From: Anthoceros angustus
Lineage: Eukaryota > Streptophyta > Anthocerotopsida > Anthocerotales > Anthocerotaceae
DNA length: 20,130 nt
Direction: 5' to 3'
Assembly (NCBI GenBank): GCA_010909165.1
Contig: VJWM01000397.1
Location: forward strand, 1 to 20,130
Position 1 is the stretch's first letter, and every line of letters begins with the position of its first letter. Positions 8,578 through 17,879 of this stretch are shown here, piece after piece. The position numbers were made by a program, and so were the translations under genes. Under the pieces are notes generated by a model. The model was not told where the DNA came from. It saw only the letters and a program-made list of their open reading frames with translations, and made no database searches.

Positions 8578-9530
8578 ACACATTCGGACAACGGCCCACC
8601 CACGGATCCACAATTATGCACACTGGTCATAGTTCAATTACAAACAGATGAGCTGCTGAGATGAAACTGCGATGCCAGGCTGTGAATTGGTCAAGATTTT
8701 TTCAAATGCAGCGTCCCCAACAGCTATTGCCAATGCAGCCTGCGGCACTAAGCTCTGACATCACCGACTGAAGGACAGTTGTTCCTAGCTGATGGCCAAG
8801 TTTTCCGGACGTAGTTTGCAGGGGCGGATATTCTGTTTGTGGGTGCCCCTGGCGATTTAAAAGGCTTTGGTGTTCTGGATCATCGCCTTTCCCGGCACAG
8901 CAAAACTCCTGATCCTCCATTGCAATTTTGGAGCACCCCAGTTTGTCTACACATGATTTTTGCAGACCTGCGAGAAACGTGTGGAGAAATTGGACCCACC
9001 AGTAGCTTGCTGGAAGAATGCGAGTGAGAATACGCAGCTGTTCGTCATGTCCTCGCCGCTCGGTGATGACACACGCCTCCTCAAGGACTTCTTCGCGGTT
9101 GGGAACATGGGTGGGAGGACCCGGTACTTTCTTCTTCACATATGTATTCTCCGTATGGCTAAATACTCTGCGGTTGCTAGTCTACACAATGAAGATGGTA
9201 AAAGAGATTGACAGAACAAGCAGGATCCCATCCAGCCACAAGGTAAATCTATCACAACAAAGATGGTGGAAGAGATTGCCAGGACAAGCAAAGGATCCCA
9301 TCCGACCATGCTGCAATGAAAACCTTGACAGGCCTGCAGGCAAGGCCTTCTGAGTGACAAAAACTGCCGATAAATGGTTGGAACAATTCAAGGCCAGCTC
9401 ATGCACAAGCAAAGCGATACTTGATTACTGAAATGATCTTCCCATTCTTGGTGCTCCTGCTGCTGGGGAATGTGCAAGAGGAAGAAATGCAGCTGCTCTT
9501 GTCCGAAGTCGCTCTGCGACCGGGTCGTCC
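8578..9530. repeat. Conserved block of unknown nature, copy 1
   Basis: This block lies between the cysteine-rich and F-box genes, downstream of the latter. It is repeated at 14213-15350 and in part at 17430-17850. Stretches that look translated on the plus strand occur in all copies in shifting frames: ADILFVGAPGDLKGFGVLDH (near 8824), NTQLFVMSSPL (near 9031), RLLKDFFAVGNMG (near 9074). Inside is a two-copy ~65-bp repeat (9196-9320) built on GATGGT(A/G)(A/G)AAGAGATTG and GGATCCCATCC. It may be an old exon cluster of an unrecognised gene, or the 3' flank of the F-box gene. Confidence 0.55.
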
Positions 9531-9630
9531 GTGCAGCACAGACAACAGATGGTTCCCATTTCTCCCTGTCCCCGGGTTATATTCCCTTGCAGGGTGTGCC
9601 CCATCAGGGCCTGCAGTTTGCTATGCCCCA

Positions 9631-10644
9631 TCATGTGAAAGCGAACATGGGATCGGGCATGGAATCCACCTCCGTCCAAGCCATGCGCGCCAAGTCCATT
9701 TCCCATATCTGAAGACACTGCCTGACACCAAAAACAGCTTTTCCATGCGCACCGACGACGGCGCAAAGCAGCCGGTCCCGCACGTTCATGAGGTTGGAGT
9801 AGTGAACTTCTTCGAGGCGTCTCACATCAGGCTTGGCCACGACCAACAAGCTCCAGATGGCCGCTTCCAGATCGTAGGCCAACAAATTGCCGTTCTCGGT
9901 AAAGCAGTAGAGCACGGTGCCGACAAAGACTCCTGCCCGGCCACCACAATTGGGGAAGCCTCCAAAAGGATGGGCTCGCGATGGTTTGTCACACTCCAGC
10001 TCCCAAGCGCGGAGTCGAACACAATTGTCCGGACGGGACTTCCGTGCCAATCGTTCAACACCACCAGCTTGAAGCACTTGGCCAGGGTCCACAAACAGGC
10101 CCTGCACATCCCGGATCCCTAGCTTACCATCCGGGAACTCTGGCAGCGAGGCCCAGGAGCTGGAAACCGGGTTGCCGATGTGTGGGACGACCAAAGGCTC
10201 CTCCCCCATCCACTTTACTTCCAGCTTAGCCAGCAGCACGCCGCCGCCCGCCAACGCCAGAAAGCGCTCCACAGTCACAGTCCCTCTGTTCAACAACTCC
10301 CGCTCCGAGAGCGAGACTCGGTGCGGGAACGCGTCCAGTGAGGCCTGGTCCGGTAGGGTTTGCAGCCATGGCGGGAGTTGGAGCTTGTACCAGCGGTCCC
10401 TGGTCGTAGGTGCAGTAGGCCAGAGCCTCGCTACATTTGCAGACGCCTGCCACAAACAGCATCGAATCCCGCGCCCTGCTCCTGATTCCAGCCTCTCCTG
10501 CAACAAGCACGAGGACTCCACGGCCGCGTTCCACGCTCTGCACCGCGCGCCAGCGCACCAGGCTACCAGCGGCAGCTGAGCTTGGATCTTGAGTATCACT
10601 TCATCCGGCAGCCCGCTCAAGGGAACCTCCTCCTCCTCCTCCAT
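9631..10644 (-). pseudogene. F-box protein, copy 1 (truncated, frame-switched)
   Basis: F-box proteins are substrate receptors of SCF ubiquitin ligases. From ATG 10644 the protein begins with an acidic run (MEEEEEVPL), then an F-box (LSGLPDEVILKIQAQLPL), then an F-box-associated/kelch-like body with RWYKLQLPPWL, TVTVERFLALAGGG, FCFTENGNLLAYDL-type and ARMAWTEVDSMPDPMF motifs. The frame stays open for 338 codons, but three blocks are out of register with copies 2 and 3: inside the F-box (about 10535-10565), after LESGAG (about 10400-10490), and after VDPGQ (about 9945-10088). Each is restored by a second indel. An 11-base deletion then ends the protein at PMFAFT, before the octapeptide repeats and C-terminal domain. 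The 5' end abuts the next module, so the original promoter and N-terminus are missing. Confidence 0.75.
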
Positions 10645-11680
10645 GTCGGACCTTGAGCACGTGAGCGTATTGTATGCATGCATGCAGCCTGCACCCGTCT
10701 GAGTGGTGCACGAATGATCCCTCAGCAATCCTGCCGAAGGCAATCAGATGCAGGTTAGGTCGACAACACAAGGCCCCGTAAGTTCCCGAGCAGCATATCC
10801 GAAGTGTCAGAAAAGTTGGAACAGCCTGGACCACTCGATGTGGTGTGGCGACAGATAACGATGTGGTAGGGTCAAGGCAACCTCGCATGAGAAAAGATGT
10901 GGCGAACCCCAACACATGAAAGGCAACCTCGTGAATCATGTGGGCATGCATGCACGGTGCAGCAACCTGAAGACCCTTCAATGCTGTCGCCTTTGTTCAT
11001 CATGGCGGTGCCTGGACATGTCCGGTCGACATTGAATACAAAGAGGTGAAATGCTTGCTTGTGATCCAGATCCATGCAGGAAAATCCTTACATAGGACCA
11101 TGATTCGATCGTTCTCACTTCTCACCCACACCCTCCACCCTACTTGTTGAACACTCGTGATATCTGTCTTCTTTTACAGGACAAGGGAGTGGAGAAAAGC
11201 TGCAAAAGGAAGAGCAATTAAGTGTAAAAATTAATAATTTAACGATAGGTACAGAAAGCAACCCAATAGAAAAGAAAAATGCAACCTCACCAGCCCTGGT
11301 TTGACATCCGTCAGTCGTTTGCTGGTTTTAAGAAGGACGGTGAACGTTCTCCGCAAAGTGAGGGGTGCATTGGACATATCCGTTGGTGCGGTCGTGCACG
11401 GCTTGGCTATCCTGACGTTTGTGGTATCTTTGGAGCACACTTTCTTGAGTCGGAGCTGCAGATTGCAATAACGCCTTCATAATTGAGAGGGGCTGCGTGT
11501 GCTGTTTTAGTCGTCACGAATACACATTCTTTAGTTGAGTGAATCGCTCGCGCTCCTGCTACCCGCTACCAGCTGTGGTCTCACCGATCGATTCGAGGCA
11601 GCGTATACAGCTGTCAGGATAAGTGGCCTGCAAACTCTAGGGCTCCATCCCGGGCCCCGATCCGGAGGTCCTGCCATCGG

Positions 11681-11689
11681 TATTTAAAG
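11681..11689 (+). promoter_or_regulatory. TATA box of cysteine-rich gene copy 2
   Basis: TATTTAAAG matches the element at 6469 in position and flanks (CTGCCATCG before, GAGCTGCAGCCTGCT after). Conservation in both copies supports a functional core promoter in the ancestor. Confidence 0.6.
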
Positions 11690-11817
11690 AGCTGCAGCCT
11701 GCTTCAAACCTGCGCAAGCACGTTCGCTGCTTCAGCTCGCGTTTGCTTCCAGATACATCGATCTACACTTACGTCTGTTCGTGTCCATCTTGATCCAGTA
11801 CCCGTTCGACATGGTGA

Positions 11818-12631
11818 CTGCAGCGCCTCACATCGGTCGCCTCGGGGACGGCTGGGACGGCGATCGCCGTGCTGTTGATGATACTATGCGCTGCGCATGC
11901 GCATGCGGATGCGGAGCTCACGATCCGCACCGTGGCTGCTGGCGCGGCTGCACGTAGGAGTGCAGGCTACGTACACACTCGTCATCTGCTCCAGAGCAGT
12001 GGACCCACCAGCTGCGGCGTCACCGCGACCGAGGTGGGAGCCGCCTTCGACGCCTTCCGCTCGGGAGACTGCGCCAACTCTGTTGTAGTGGACTGCTGCA
12101 CCTTCTTCGTGGAAGACCTGAGTACCTGGACCCCAGGCCACCGGGGATTACAGCAGAGCGCGCTGCCCAACTTCAACGAGACCTGCCGCACGGCCGTGCG
12201 GAGCGTGGGCAGGACGGGTGCGCGCTGGTGAGGGACGATCCTGCCACCTTCGGTGTGCTGCAGCCGGACAGGTGCGAGAATCTGAGGGCCGTGCGTCCAG
12301 ACGGCGCCGCCGCCGCCCTGCGACACCAGCGTGGCTACCGTGAACACCGGCGGCCTACGCCTCCTTGCAATCGTGCGGCACCGACGCTTTCACCAGGCAG
12401 TGCACCGACCAGGGAACTGCCAATCCTTACGAGTGCCCGCAGTCGGGTATGTGCGACGACGGCACCCAGTGCAGCTTCGCTCCCAGCCGTGCCGCGGAGC
12501 TCGCTTGCTGCAACATCGCGCGCAACGGGCTCCTCGCTGCCGTGCCTTGCTTGGACGTGTGTGGGATCTATCGCATCAGTGCCCAGGCCAATAACTTCCT
12601 CACAGTCTGTAGCGACGTTAGTAGGTGCTAG
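11818..12631 (+). pseudogene. Cysteine-rich secreted protein, copy 2 (start codon lost, frameshifted)
   Basis: This is the paralogue of the gene at 6603. The equivalent of its start codon reads CTG (11818-11820) with an in-frame TGA just before. The hydrophobic leader (TAIAVLLMILCA) is still recognisable. The region SCGVTATEVGAAFDAFRSGD through DCCTFFVEDL is open (12011-12120). Frames then change near 12130-12230, before LRDDPATFGVLQPDRCENL-like sequence, and again near 12350. The last third (SCGTDAFTRQCTDQG, ECPQSGMCDDGTQC, CCNIARNG, PCLDVCGIYR, CSDVSRC) is in one frame to TAG 12629-12631 and is the cleaner version of the C-terminus. It lacks about nine bases of LDRCE context present in copy 1. 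No family assignment. Confidence 0.6.
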
Positions 12632-12847
12632 GCGATTGTATCGCGGCCACGCTGCAACCAGCCGCCTCTAGGCCTCAAAACGGAGGAGAGGTGAGCTTGG
12701 TGAATCCGTTGTCGCTGCCTTTGAGGAGCAAGCGATCACATTAAGCCTTGCTCAAGGCTCAAGTATATCATGTCCACAAAGCTAAGCAACGTATCCTGCT
12801 GTTGCACAAAAGGCAACAGCTAGTTAAATAATCAGACATCGGGGTTA

Positions 12848-12853
12848 AATAAA
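12848..12853 (+). terminator. Polyadenylation signal AATAAA of cysteine-rich gene copy 2
   Basis: This lies about 220 bases after the stop and matches 7632-7637 of copy 1. The duplication ends shortly after it. Confidence 0.45.
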
Positions 12854-12878
12854 GTGCCATATATATAGAGTATTTCAG

Positions 12879-12922
<44 letters not shown>

Positions 12923-12929
12923 TATTATA
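12879..12929. repeat. (ATT)n microsatellite
   Basis: About 16 near-perfect ATT units with one C interruption lie just beyond the end of the duplicated cysteine-rich module. It marks the boundary to sequence specific to copy 2. Confidence 0.95.
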
Positions 12930-13515
12930 TTGAGTTCTTCTCTCTCGGACTTCTTACCCTCCTCTGAACAAACATGGTATTTGAGCTTATGCTCCACACC
13001 TGATATGTGAGCGATCATAATATACCGTGAGGAAGGCCGTGAGGAAGGCCTAGCTCCCAACGGCCGTGGAAAACGTGCGCCTCTAATAGATCATGATATT
13101 GTAGCTATCAGTGGAGGACGGTGCATTCTCAAAAAGGGTCAAGATGACATGCTCATGATAAAGGGACTCCCAAAGCATAAGCCTAATAAATATATGGAGA
13201 GTCTATGCCTACTTGATAGGGACACGCACTTATTTAGATTGGTGCGTTGGGTCGGGTTCCCAAAAGTTGGTATATGTTGCAAGCGACAATGTTCTATGCT
13301 CACACTGCGCATCAAGCTCACTGAGACAAGAGGTCTTTTAAAAGTGCACATAATGCACTAATTTAAAGCGAAGCATAGTACAAGTTTGATGAAGCTTCTC
13401 ACCTTACTACACAATCATCCTCTTCTGTTCTCACACGACATATGAGTTTTACATCTACCCATAATCCGGAGTGGCGTTAGAAGCGAGGAGCAACTCCAGC
13501 TCCATGATTTTATTC
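12930..13515. other. Copy-2-specific spacer, no recognised gene
   Basis: A 12-base tandem duplication (GTGAGGAAGGCC, twice at about 13026-13049) is present. ACATGGTATTTGAGCTTATGC near 12972 loosely resembles the initiator-tRNA-Met primer-binding site of copia elements (TGGTATCAGAGC), but no LTR pair flanks it. A 70-codon frame at 13149-13361 has no motif I recognise. Confidence 0.4.
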
Positions 13516-13518
13516 ATG

Positions 13519-14165
13519 CACTACTACGGAGGGTCGGGTTTACAAAACCCCATCCGTCAGAATGTCCCAATCTTTACAACGCGTCAAAACCTCCATTGTA
13601 AATTGGTTTAAGTTTCACCATGTGGGAAATTTTAAAACTCGGTTCTAACGGGGGTTTCTAGTTGGATGATGTGGCACTCTGTTGGGTGCTCATTTACAAT
13701 AATGGATTTACGACGTGGCTCTAGATTACGTTAAAAAGCCTTTTTCTCAAAATTCGAACTTTATTTCACTAAAAATCTTTATTAATATCATTAATACAAA
13801 AATATGATTGGAAGCCATTTACAACAGCATGTGATGACGTGGCTCCTTTGTTGTAGGTTACTTTGTAAAACTTTTTTTCTCAAAATTTATTCTTTATTTC
13901 TTCAAAACTCTTTATTATTGTTATTAATCACAAAAATTATGATAGGAAGCCATTTACAACAGCAATTGATGATGTGGCTTCCTTGTTGTAGATCATTTTG
14001 TAAAATATTTTTTCTCAAAATGTGTTCTATATTTTGTTGAAATTATTTTTTATTATTAATAAAAATATGATTGGAGGCAATTTACAACAGCAATTGATGA
14101 CGTGGCTCCTTGTTGTAGATTATCTTGTAATTGTTTTCTCAAAATGTGTTTTATTTTTCTTAACT
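13519..14165. mobile_element. CACTA-like DNA transposon end with subterminal repeats
   Basis: CACTACTACGGAGGG at 13519 matches the terminal motif of CACTA (En/Spm) transposons, with ATG at 13516-13518 as a possible 3-bp target duplication. Downstream is an array of four diverged units, period 125-135 bases, each with (C)ATTTACAACAGCA...GA(T/C)G(A/T)(C/T)GTGGCT and TTTTCTCAAAAT (cores near 13692, 13817, 13952, 14080). Arrays of subterminal repeats are typical of CACTA ends. I find no opposite inverted terminus (GTAGTAGTG) and no transposase, so this is one end or a decayed non-autonomous copy. Confidence 0.5.
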
Positions 14166-14212
14166 CTTAAGATATTATTGCCTCTAGATCTAGAGACGCC
14201 AAGTAGCGTACA

Positions 14213-15350
14213 CATTTGGGACAACGCCCACCGATCGGATCAATGCACACACCGCTTCATTGTTCAATTTGAAAGAGATGAGCTGCTGAGATGAACAATG
14301 CCAGCCGTGACTGGTCAAGATTTTGTCAAATCGATCCTAACAATTATTGCCAATGCGATGCGGCACTAAGCTCTAACATCATTGGTCGAAGAACAGGTTC
14401 CCTAACCGATGGCCAAGTTTTCCGAACGAGTTTGTGGGCGGATATTGTTGTGGGTGCCTTGGGGAATTAAAAGGATTTGGTGTTCTGGATCATTGCCTTT
14501 CGTGGGCACAACACAAACTCCTTATCTTCAATTTTGTTAGAAATGATTTATTACAACATATCAAAATATGTTATGAATAGTGCCCTAAAATAGGTTATGA
14601 ATAGTGCCCTACAAATAACAAACTTGTATACTTTTTAGAAAGTCATATATCTTGTAGAAAGTATTTTCAAGAAAGCCCAAGAGTAAAGAGCAAGTCAAGT
14701 GACCGAGTAGCATTCAAAGTCAAGTGACTAATAAGATTTAAGAATGAGGATTATACAAGGCTAAGCCCACCTACATGTGAGATATGGTGTGTGCAAGAGT
14801 ATTTGTGTGCTAAGTACCTAATGTACCTAGTACATATAACTAAATTGTATGGGAGTGTTGTGTTCCCTCTTTATTCAAAGGCTCATCTCTTTTCCAAACA
14901 AATTTTAATTTGGAGCACCCCAGTTTGTCTACACATAATTTTTGCGAGCCTGCAGAGTCAGGGTGGAGAATTGAACCCACCAGTAGCTGGCTGGAAGAAC
15001 ACGAGTGAGAATACGCAGCTGATTGACATGTCCTCGCCTCTCCGTATGGCTGAATACCCAATGAATGTGGTGGAAAAGAACAAGCAGAGGATCCCATCCG
15101 GCCACAAGGTAAATCTGTCACAACGAAGATGGTGGAAGAGATTGTCAAGACAAGCAGAGATCCCATCCGACCATGCTGCAATAAGAACCTTGACAGGCCT
15201 GACAAAAAGTGCTTATACCTCGTTGGAACGATTCAAGGCCAGCTCATGCACAAGTAAAGCGTTACTTAGATTACCGAAATGATGATCTTATTCTTGTGCT
15301 GCTGCTGTGGGAATGTGCAAGAGGAAGAAATGCAGCTGCTCTTGTCCGAA
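14213..15350. repeat. Conserved block of unknown nature, copy 2 (interrupted by a solo LTR)
   Basis: This matches 8578-9480. It begins at CACATTTGGGACAACGCCCACC (compare CACATTCGGACAACGGCCCACC in copy 1) and shares GATGAGCTGCTGAGATGAA, GGATTTGGTGTTCTGGATCA and TTTGGAGCACCCCAGTTTG. The solo LTR at 14535-14900 splits it. About 115 bases, from SSPL to the CGTATGGCT motif, are deleted relative to copy 1. A possible coding trace is VHIWDNAHRSDQCTHRFIVQ (about 14205-14264). Confidence 0.6.
14535..14900 (+). mobile_element. Solo LTR of a Ty1/copia element
   Basis: The element runs from TGTTAGAAATG to CCAAACA (366 bases, TG...CA) and is flanked on both sides by AATTT (14530-14534 and 14901-14905), a 5-bp target-site duplication. 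The uninterrupted site is visible in block copy 1 near 8930 (GCAATTTTGGAGCACC). It is homologous to the minus-strand LTR at 19468-19870 (shared GATTTATTACAACATATCAA, TAGTGCCCTA/GAGTGCCCTA, CAAGTCAAGTGACC, GTATGGGA). No internal domain remains, so it arose by LTR-LTR recombination. Confidence 0.85.
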
Positions 15351-15408
15351 GTCTCTCTTGTCCAGAATCTGTCCATAGAAGAGCTATACCTATCTACATC
15401 TAATGTTG

Positions 15409-16918
15409 CTATAAGTCTTGCACCGATGCTGCTCCTTCCACCCAGCTACCGAATTGCAAAAAAGGATGAAGGCAGTGATAGCTCTTTCTCACAAAATCCT
15501 TGTAGGGCAAGGAGGGGAGCCATCTCCAAGCTCCAGGCGTGTGTCGCAAATCGAGAGCCGCGATTTTATTCAGCTTCTCATGCATGACGTATACTTCGTC
15601 CTGCCCGGCCATGCCTTGCAGGTCCTGCCCGGCCACGCCTGGCATGTCCTGCCCGTCCATGCCTGGCAGGTGGTGCCGCATAATGCCTTGCAGAATGTGC
15701 CCGGCCATGCCTTGCAGAATGTGCCCGGCCATGACTTGCAGGTTCTGCACCATCATGGCTTGCGGGTAGTGACCGGGCATATTCCCTTGCAGGATGTGCC
15801 CCATCAGGGCCTGCAGTTCGCTGTGCCCCATCATGTGAAAGTGAACGCGAAAGCGAGCGAACATGGGATCGGGCATGGAATCCACCTCCGTCCAAGCCAT
15901 GCGTGCGAAGTCCATTTCCCATATCTGAAGACACTGCCTGACACCAAAAAGACCTTTTCCATGCACACCGACGACGGCGCAAAGCAGCCGGTCCCGCACG
16001 TTCATGAGGTTGGAGTAGTGAACTTCTTCGAGGCGTCTCACATCAGGCTTGGCCACGACCAACAAGCTCCAGATGGCCGCTTCCAGATCGTAGGCCAACA
16101 AATTGCCGTTCTCGGTAAAGCAGTAGAGCACGGTGCCGACAAAGACTCCCTGCCCGGCCACCAATTGGGGAAGCCTCCAAAAGGATGGGCTCGCGATGGT
16201 TTGTCACACTCCAGCTCCCAAGCGCGGAGTCGAACACAATTGTCCGGACGGGACTTCCGTGCCAATCGTTCAACACCACCAGCTTGAAGCACTTGGCCAC
16301 GGGGTCCACAAACAGGCCCCGCACATCCCGGATCCCTAGCTTACCATCCGGGAACTCTGGCAGCGAGGCCCAGGAGCTGGAAACCGGTTGCCGATGTGTG
16401 GACGACCAAAGGCTCCTCCCCATCCACTTTACTTCCAGCTTAGCCAGCAGCACGCCGCCGCCCGCCAACGCCAGAAAGCGCTCCACAGTCACAGTCCCTC
16501 TGTTCAACAACTCCCGCTCCGAGAGCGAGACTCGGTGCGGGAACGCGTCCAGTGAGGCCTGGTCCGGTAGGGTTTGCAGCCATGGCGGGAGTTGGAGCTT
16601 GTACCAGCGGTCCTTGGCTAGGTCGTAGGCGCAGTAGGCCAGAGCCTCGCCAGATTTGCAGACGCCTGCCACAAACAGCATCGAATCCCGCGCCCCTGCT
16701 CCCAATTCCAGCCGCTCCTGCAACAAGCACGAGGACTCCACGGCCGCGTTCCACGCTCTGCATACCGCGCGCGAGCGCACCAGGCTTACCAGCGGCAGCT
16801 GAGCTTGGATCTTGAGTATCACGTCATCCGGCAGCCCGCTCAAGGGAACCTCCTCCTCCTCGACCTCCGACCCTCCACTCGCAGTGCTGTTGCCGGAACC
16901 CATGACAAGCAGGTCCAA
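15409..16918 (-). pseudogene. F-box protein with octapeptide repeats, copy 2 (one net frameshift)
   Basis: This is the most complete of the three paralogues, about 500 codons. ATGs occur at 16918 and 16903; with the TATA element at 16951-16958 the second is a plausible start (MGSGNSTASGG). Next come an acidic run (EVEEEEVPL) and a canonical F-box (LSGLPDDVILKIQAQLPL, SLVRSRAVCRAWN). The body follows, with LFVAGVCKSGEALAYCAYD, KCFKLVVLNDWHGSPVRT, LGSWSVTNHREPILLEASP and ENGNLLAYDLEAAIWSLLV. The octapeptide array (15601-15822) comes next, then a C-terminal part (HTPGAWRWLPSLPYKDFVRK...ASVQDL) to the stop at 15409. A compensated indel pair changes about 12 residues after KWMG (16385-16415). One uncompensated indel near 16158-16172 splits the frame. 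If that is a sequencing error, the gene is intact. The role is inferred from the family: substrate receptor of an SCF E3 ligase. Confidence 0.8.
15601..15822 (-). repeat. 24-bp coding minisatellite encoding octapeptide (I/D)LQGMAG(H/Q)
   Basis: About nine tandem units lie inside F-box copy 2. On the plus strand the unit reads CTGCCCGGCCATGCCTTGC plus five bases. In protein the units include DLQGMAGQ, DMPGVAGQ, HLPGMDGQ, ILQGIMRH, ILQGMAGH, NLQVMAGH and YPQAMMVQ; one is nine residues long. The period of 24 bases keeps the frame. The homologous site has two units in copy 3 and two before the break in copy 1. Confidence 0.88.
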
Positions 16919-16950
16919 GTTTCACAAAGGGCGTAGGCCGTGGCTGGAAC

Positions 16951-16958
16951 TTAAATAG
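16951..16958 (-). promoter_or_regulatory. TATA box of F-box copy 2
   Basis: On the minus strand CTATTTAA lies 33 bases before the ATG at 16918 and 48 before the ATG at 16903. A start about 30 bases below the TATA would leave almost no leader for the first ATG, which favours the second. Copies 1 and 3 have lost this region. Confidence 0.5.
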
Positions 16959-17429
16959 GGAAGACTAGTTCAAATTTGTATACATAGCCAAAACTGGAAA
17001 CTGGGGCATTGTGTTTTCCTTCTCTTCAGTGATGATGTCTTGACAAGTAACGTTGCTGCTATCAACACTAGATGTTGGCGGAAAGAGTAGGATGGCCTTT
17101 GCTTCCAGATCAAGATTTGTCAAGATACACATCTCACCACAAATTCGACATGTAGATATGTAGGTACCGCGAACAAAAGTATTCCATCTTCCACCTCACA
17201 GCACCATCAACAGTCCCGCCTTCCCCGGATCATAAAGCTAAAGACCTCGTCCCCAGCAGTTGAATCTTTGCTGCAATTCCTAGACACGTTTTGAAGATGA
17301 GCATGCCCATTCATAGAAAACGCTTGATTGTGACACCTTCAATGCAGTTGCTACCGACCCATCTCCGAACTTACATGGGATTCAACTGTGACTACACACG
17401 CCAAGTTGACTACACGCCTACATCTGTGA
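16959..17429. other. Spacer upstream of F-box copy 2, no gene seen
   Basis: Nothing recognisable is coded here. Just before block copy 3 the motif TGACTACAC(A/G)C recurs three times (about 17389-17434). The stretch is specific to this position. Confidence 0.45.
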
Positions 17430-17850
17430 CTACACGCCTCCTCAAGGACTTCTTCACGGTTGGGAACATGGAGTGGGAGGACCCAGTGATTTCTTCACAT
17501 ATGTATTCTCCGTATGGCTGAATACTCTGCGGTTGCTGGTGGAAGAGATTGATAGAACAAGCAGAGGATCCCATCCGGCCACTGGGTAAACCTGTCACAA
17601 CGAAGATGGTGGAAGAGATTGCGCAGAGGATCCCATCCGACAATGCTGCAATAAAAACCTTGACATGGGTTCTGAGTGACAAAAAGTGCTGATATCTCGT
17701 TGGAGCAATTCAAGGCCAGCTCATGCACAAGTAAAGCTTTACTTAGGTGATAGAAATGATCTTCCCATTCTTGTGCTGTTGCTTCTGTGGGAATGTGGAA
17801 GAGGGAAAAATAAAGCTACTCTTGTCCGAATTGTGGCTCTTGTCCAGAAT
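17430..17850. repeat. Conserved block of unknown nature, copy 3 (partial)
   Basis: This matches only the F-box-proximal part of block copies 1 and 2: CTCCTCAAGGACTTCTTC, CACATATGTATTCTCCGTATGG, the doubled GAAGAGATTG / GGATCCCATCC motif, CAAGGCCAGCTCATGCACAAG and CTCTTGTCCGAA. One plus-strand frame reads RLLKDFFTVGNMEWEDPVIS, close to copy 1, so this stretch changes slowly or was once coding. Confidence 0.6.
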
Positions 17851-17879
17851 TTGTCCATAGAAGCGTTATACCTATCTAT

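Larger units (their letters stand above)
10657..12870. repeat. Segmental duplication, cysteine-rich gene module, copy 2
   Basis: This is the counterpart of 5838-7660, starting immediately upstream of F-box copy 1. About 430 bases (10935-11365) are present only here and hold no recognisable gene. Shared landmarks are GGTCGACAACACAAGGCCCC, GGACATATCCGT, the TATA box, the coding region and AATAAA. Confidence 0.8.

Noticed and set aside
9421-10122. 233-codon plus-strand frame antisense to F-box copy 1
   Set aside because: This is the same shadow effect as in copy 2; the equivalent frame of copy 3 is not conserved as a unit.
12970-12992. Primer-binding-site-like TGGTATTTGAGCTTATG
   Set aside because: It differs from the initiator-Met consensus, and I find no LTR pair or gag/pol frame around it.
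13149-13361. 70-codon frame MLMIKGLPKHKPNK...
   Set aside because: It is short, the antisense strand is open over the same stretch, and it has no recognisable domain.
15418-16287. 289-codon plus-strand frame antisense to F-box copy 2
   Set aside because: It mirrors the GC-rich F-box coding strand, and its octapeptide-like repeats come from the same 24-bp array. The F-box frame has family motifs; this one has none.
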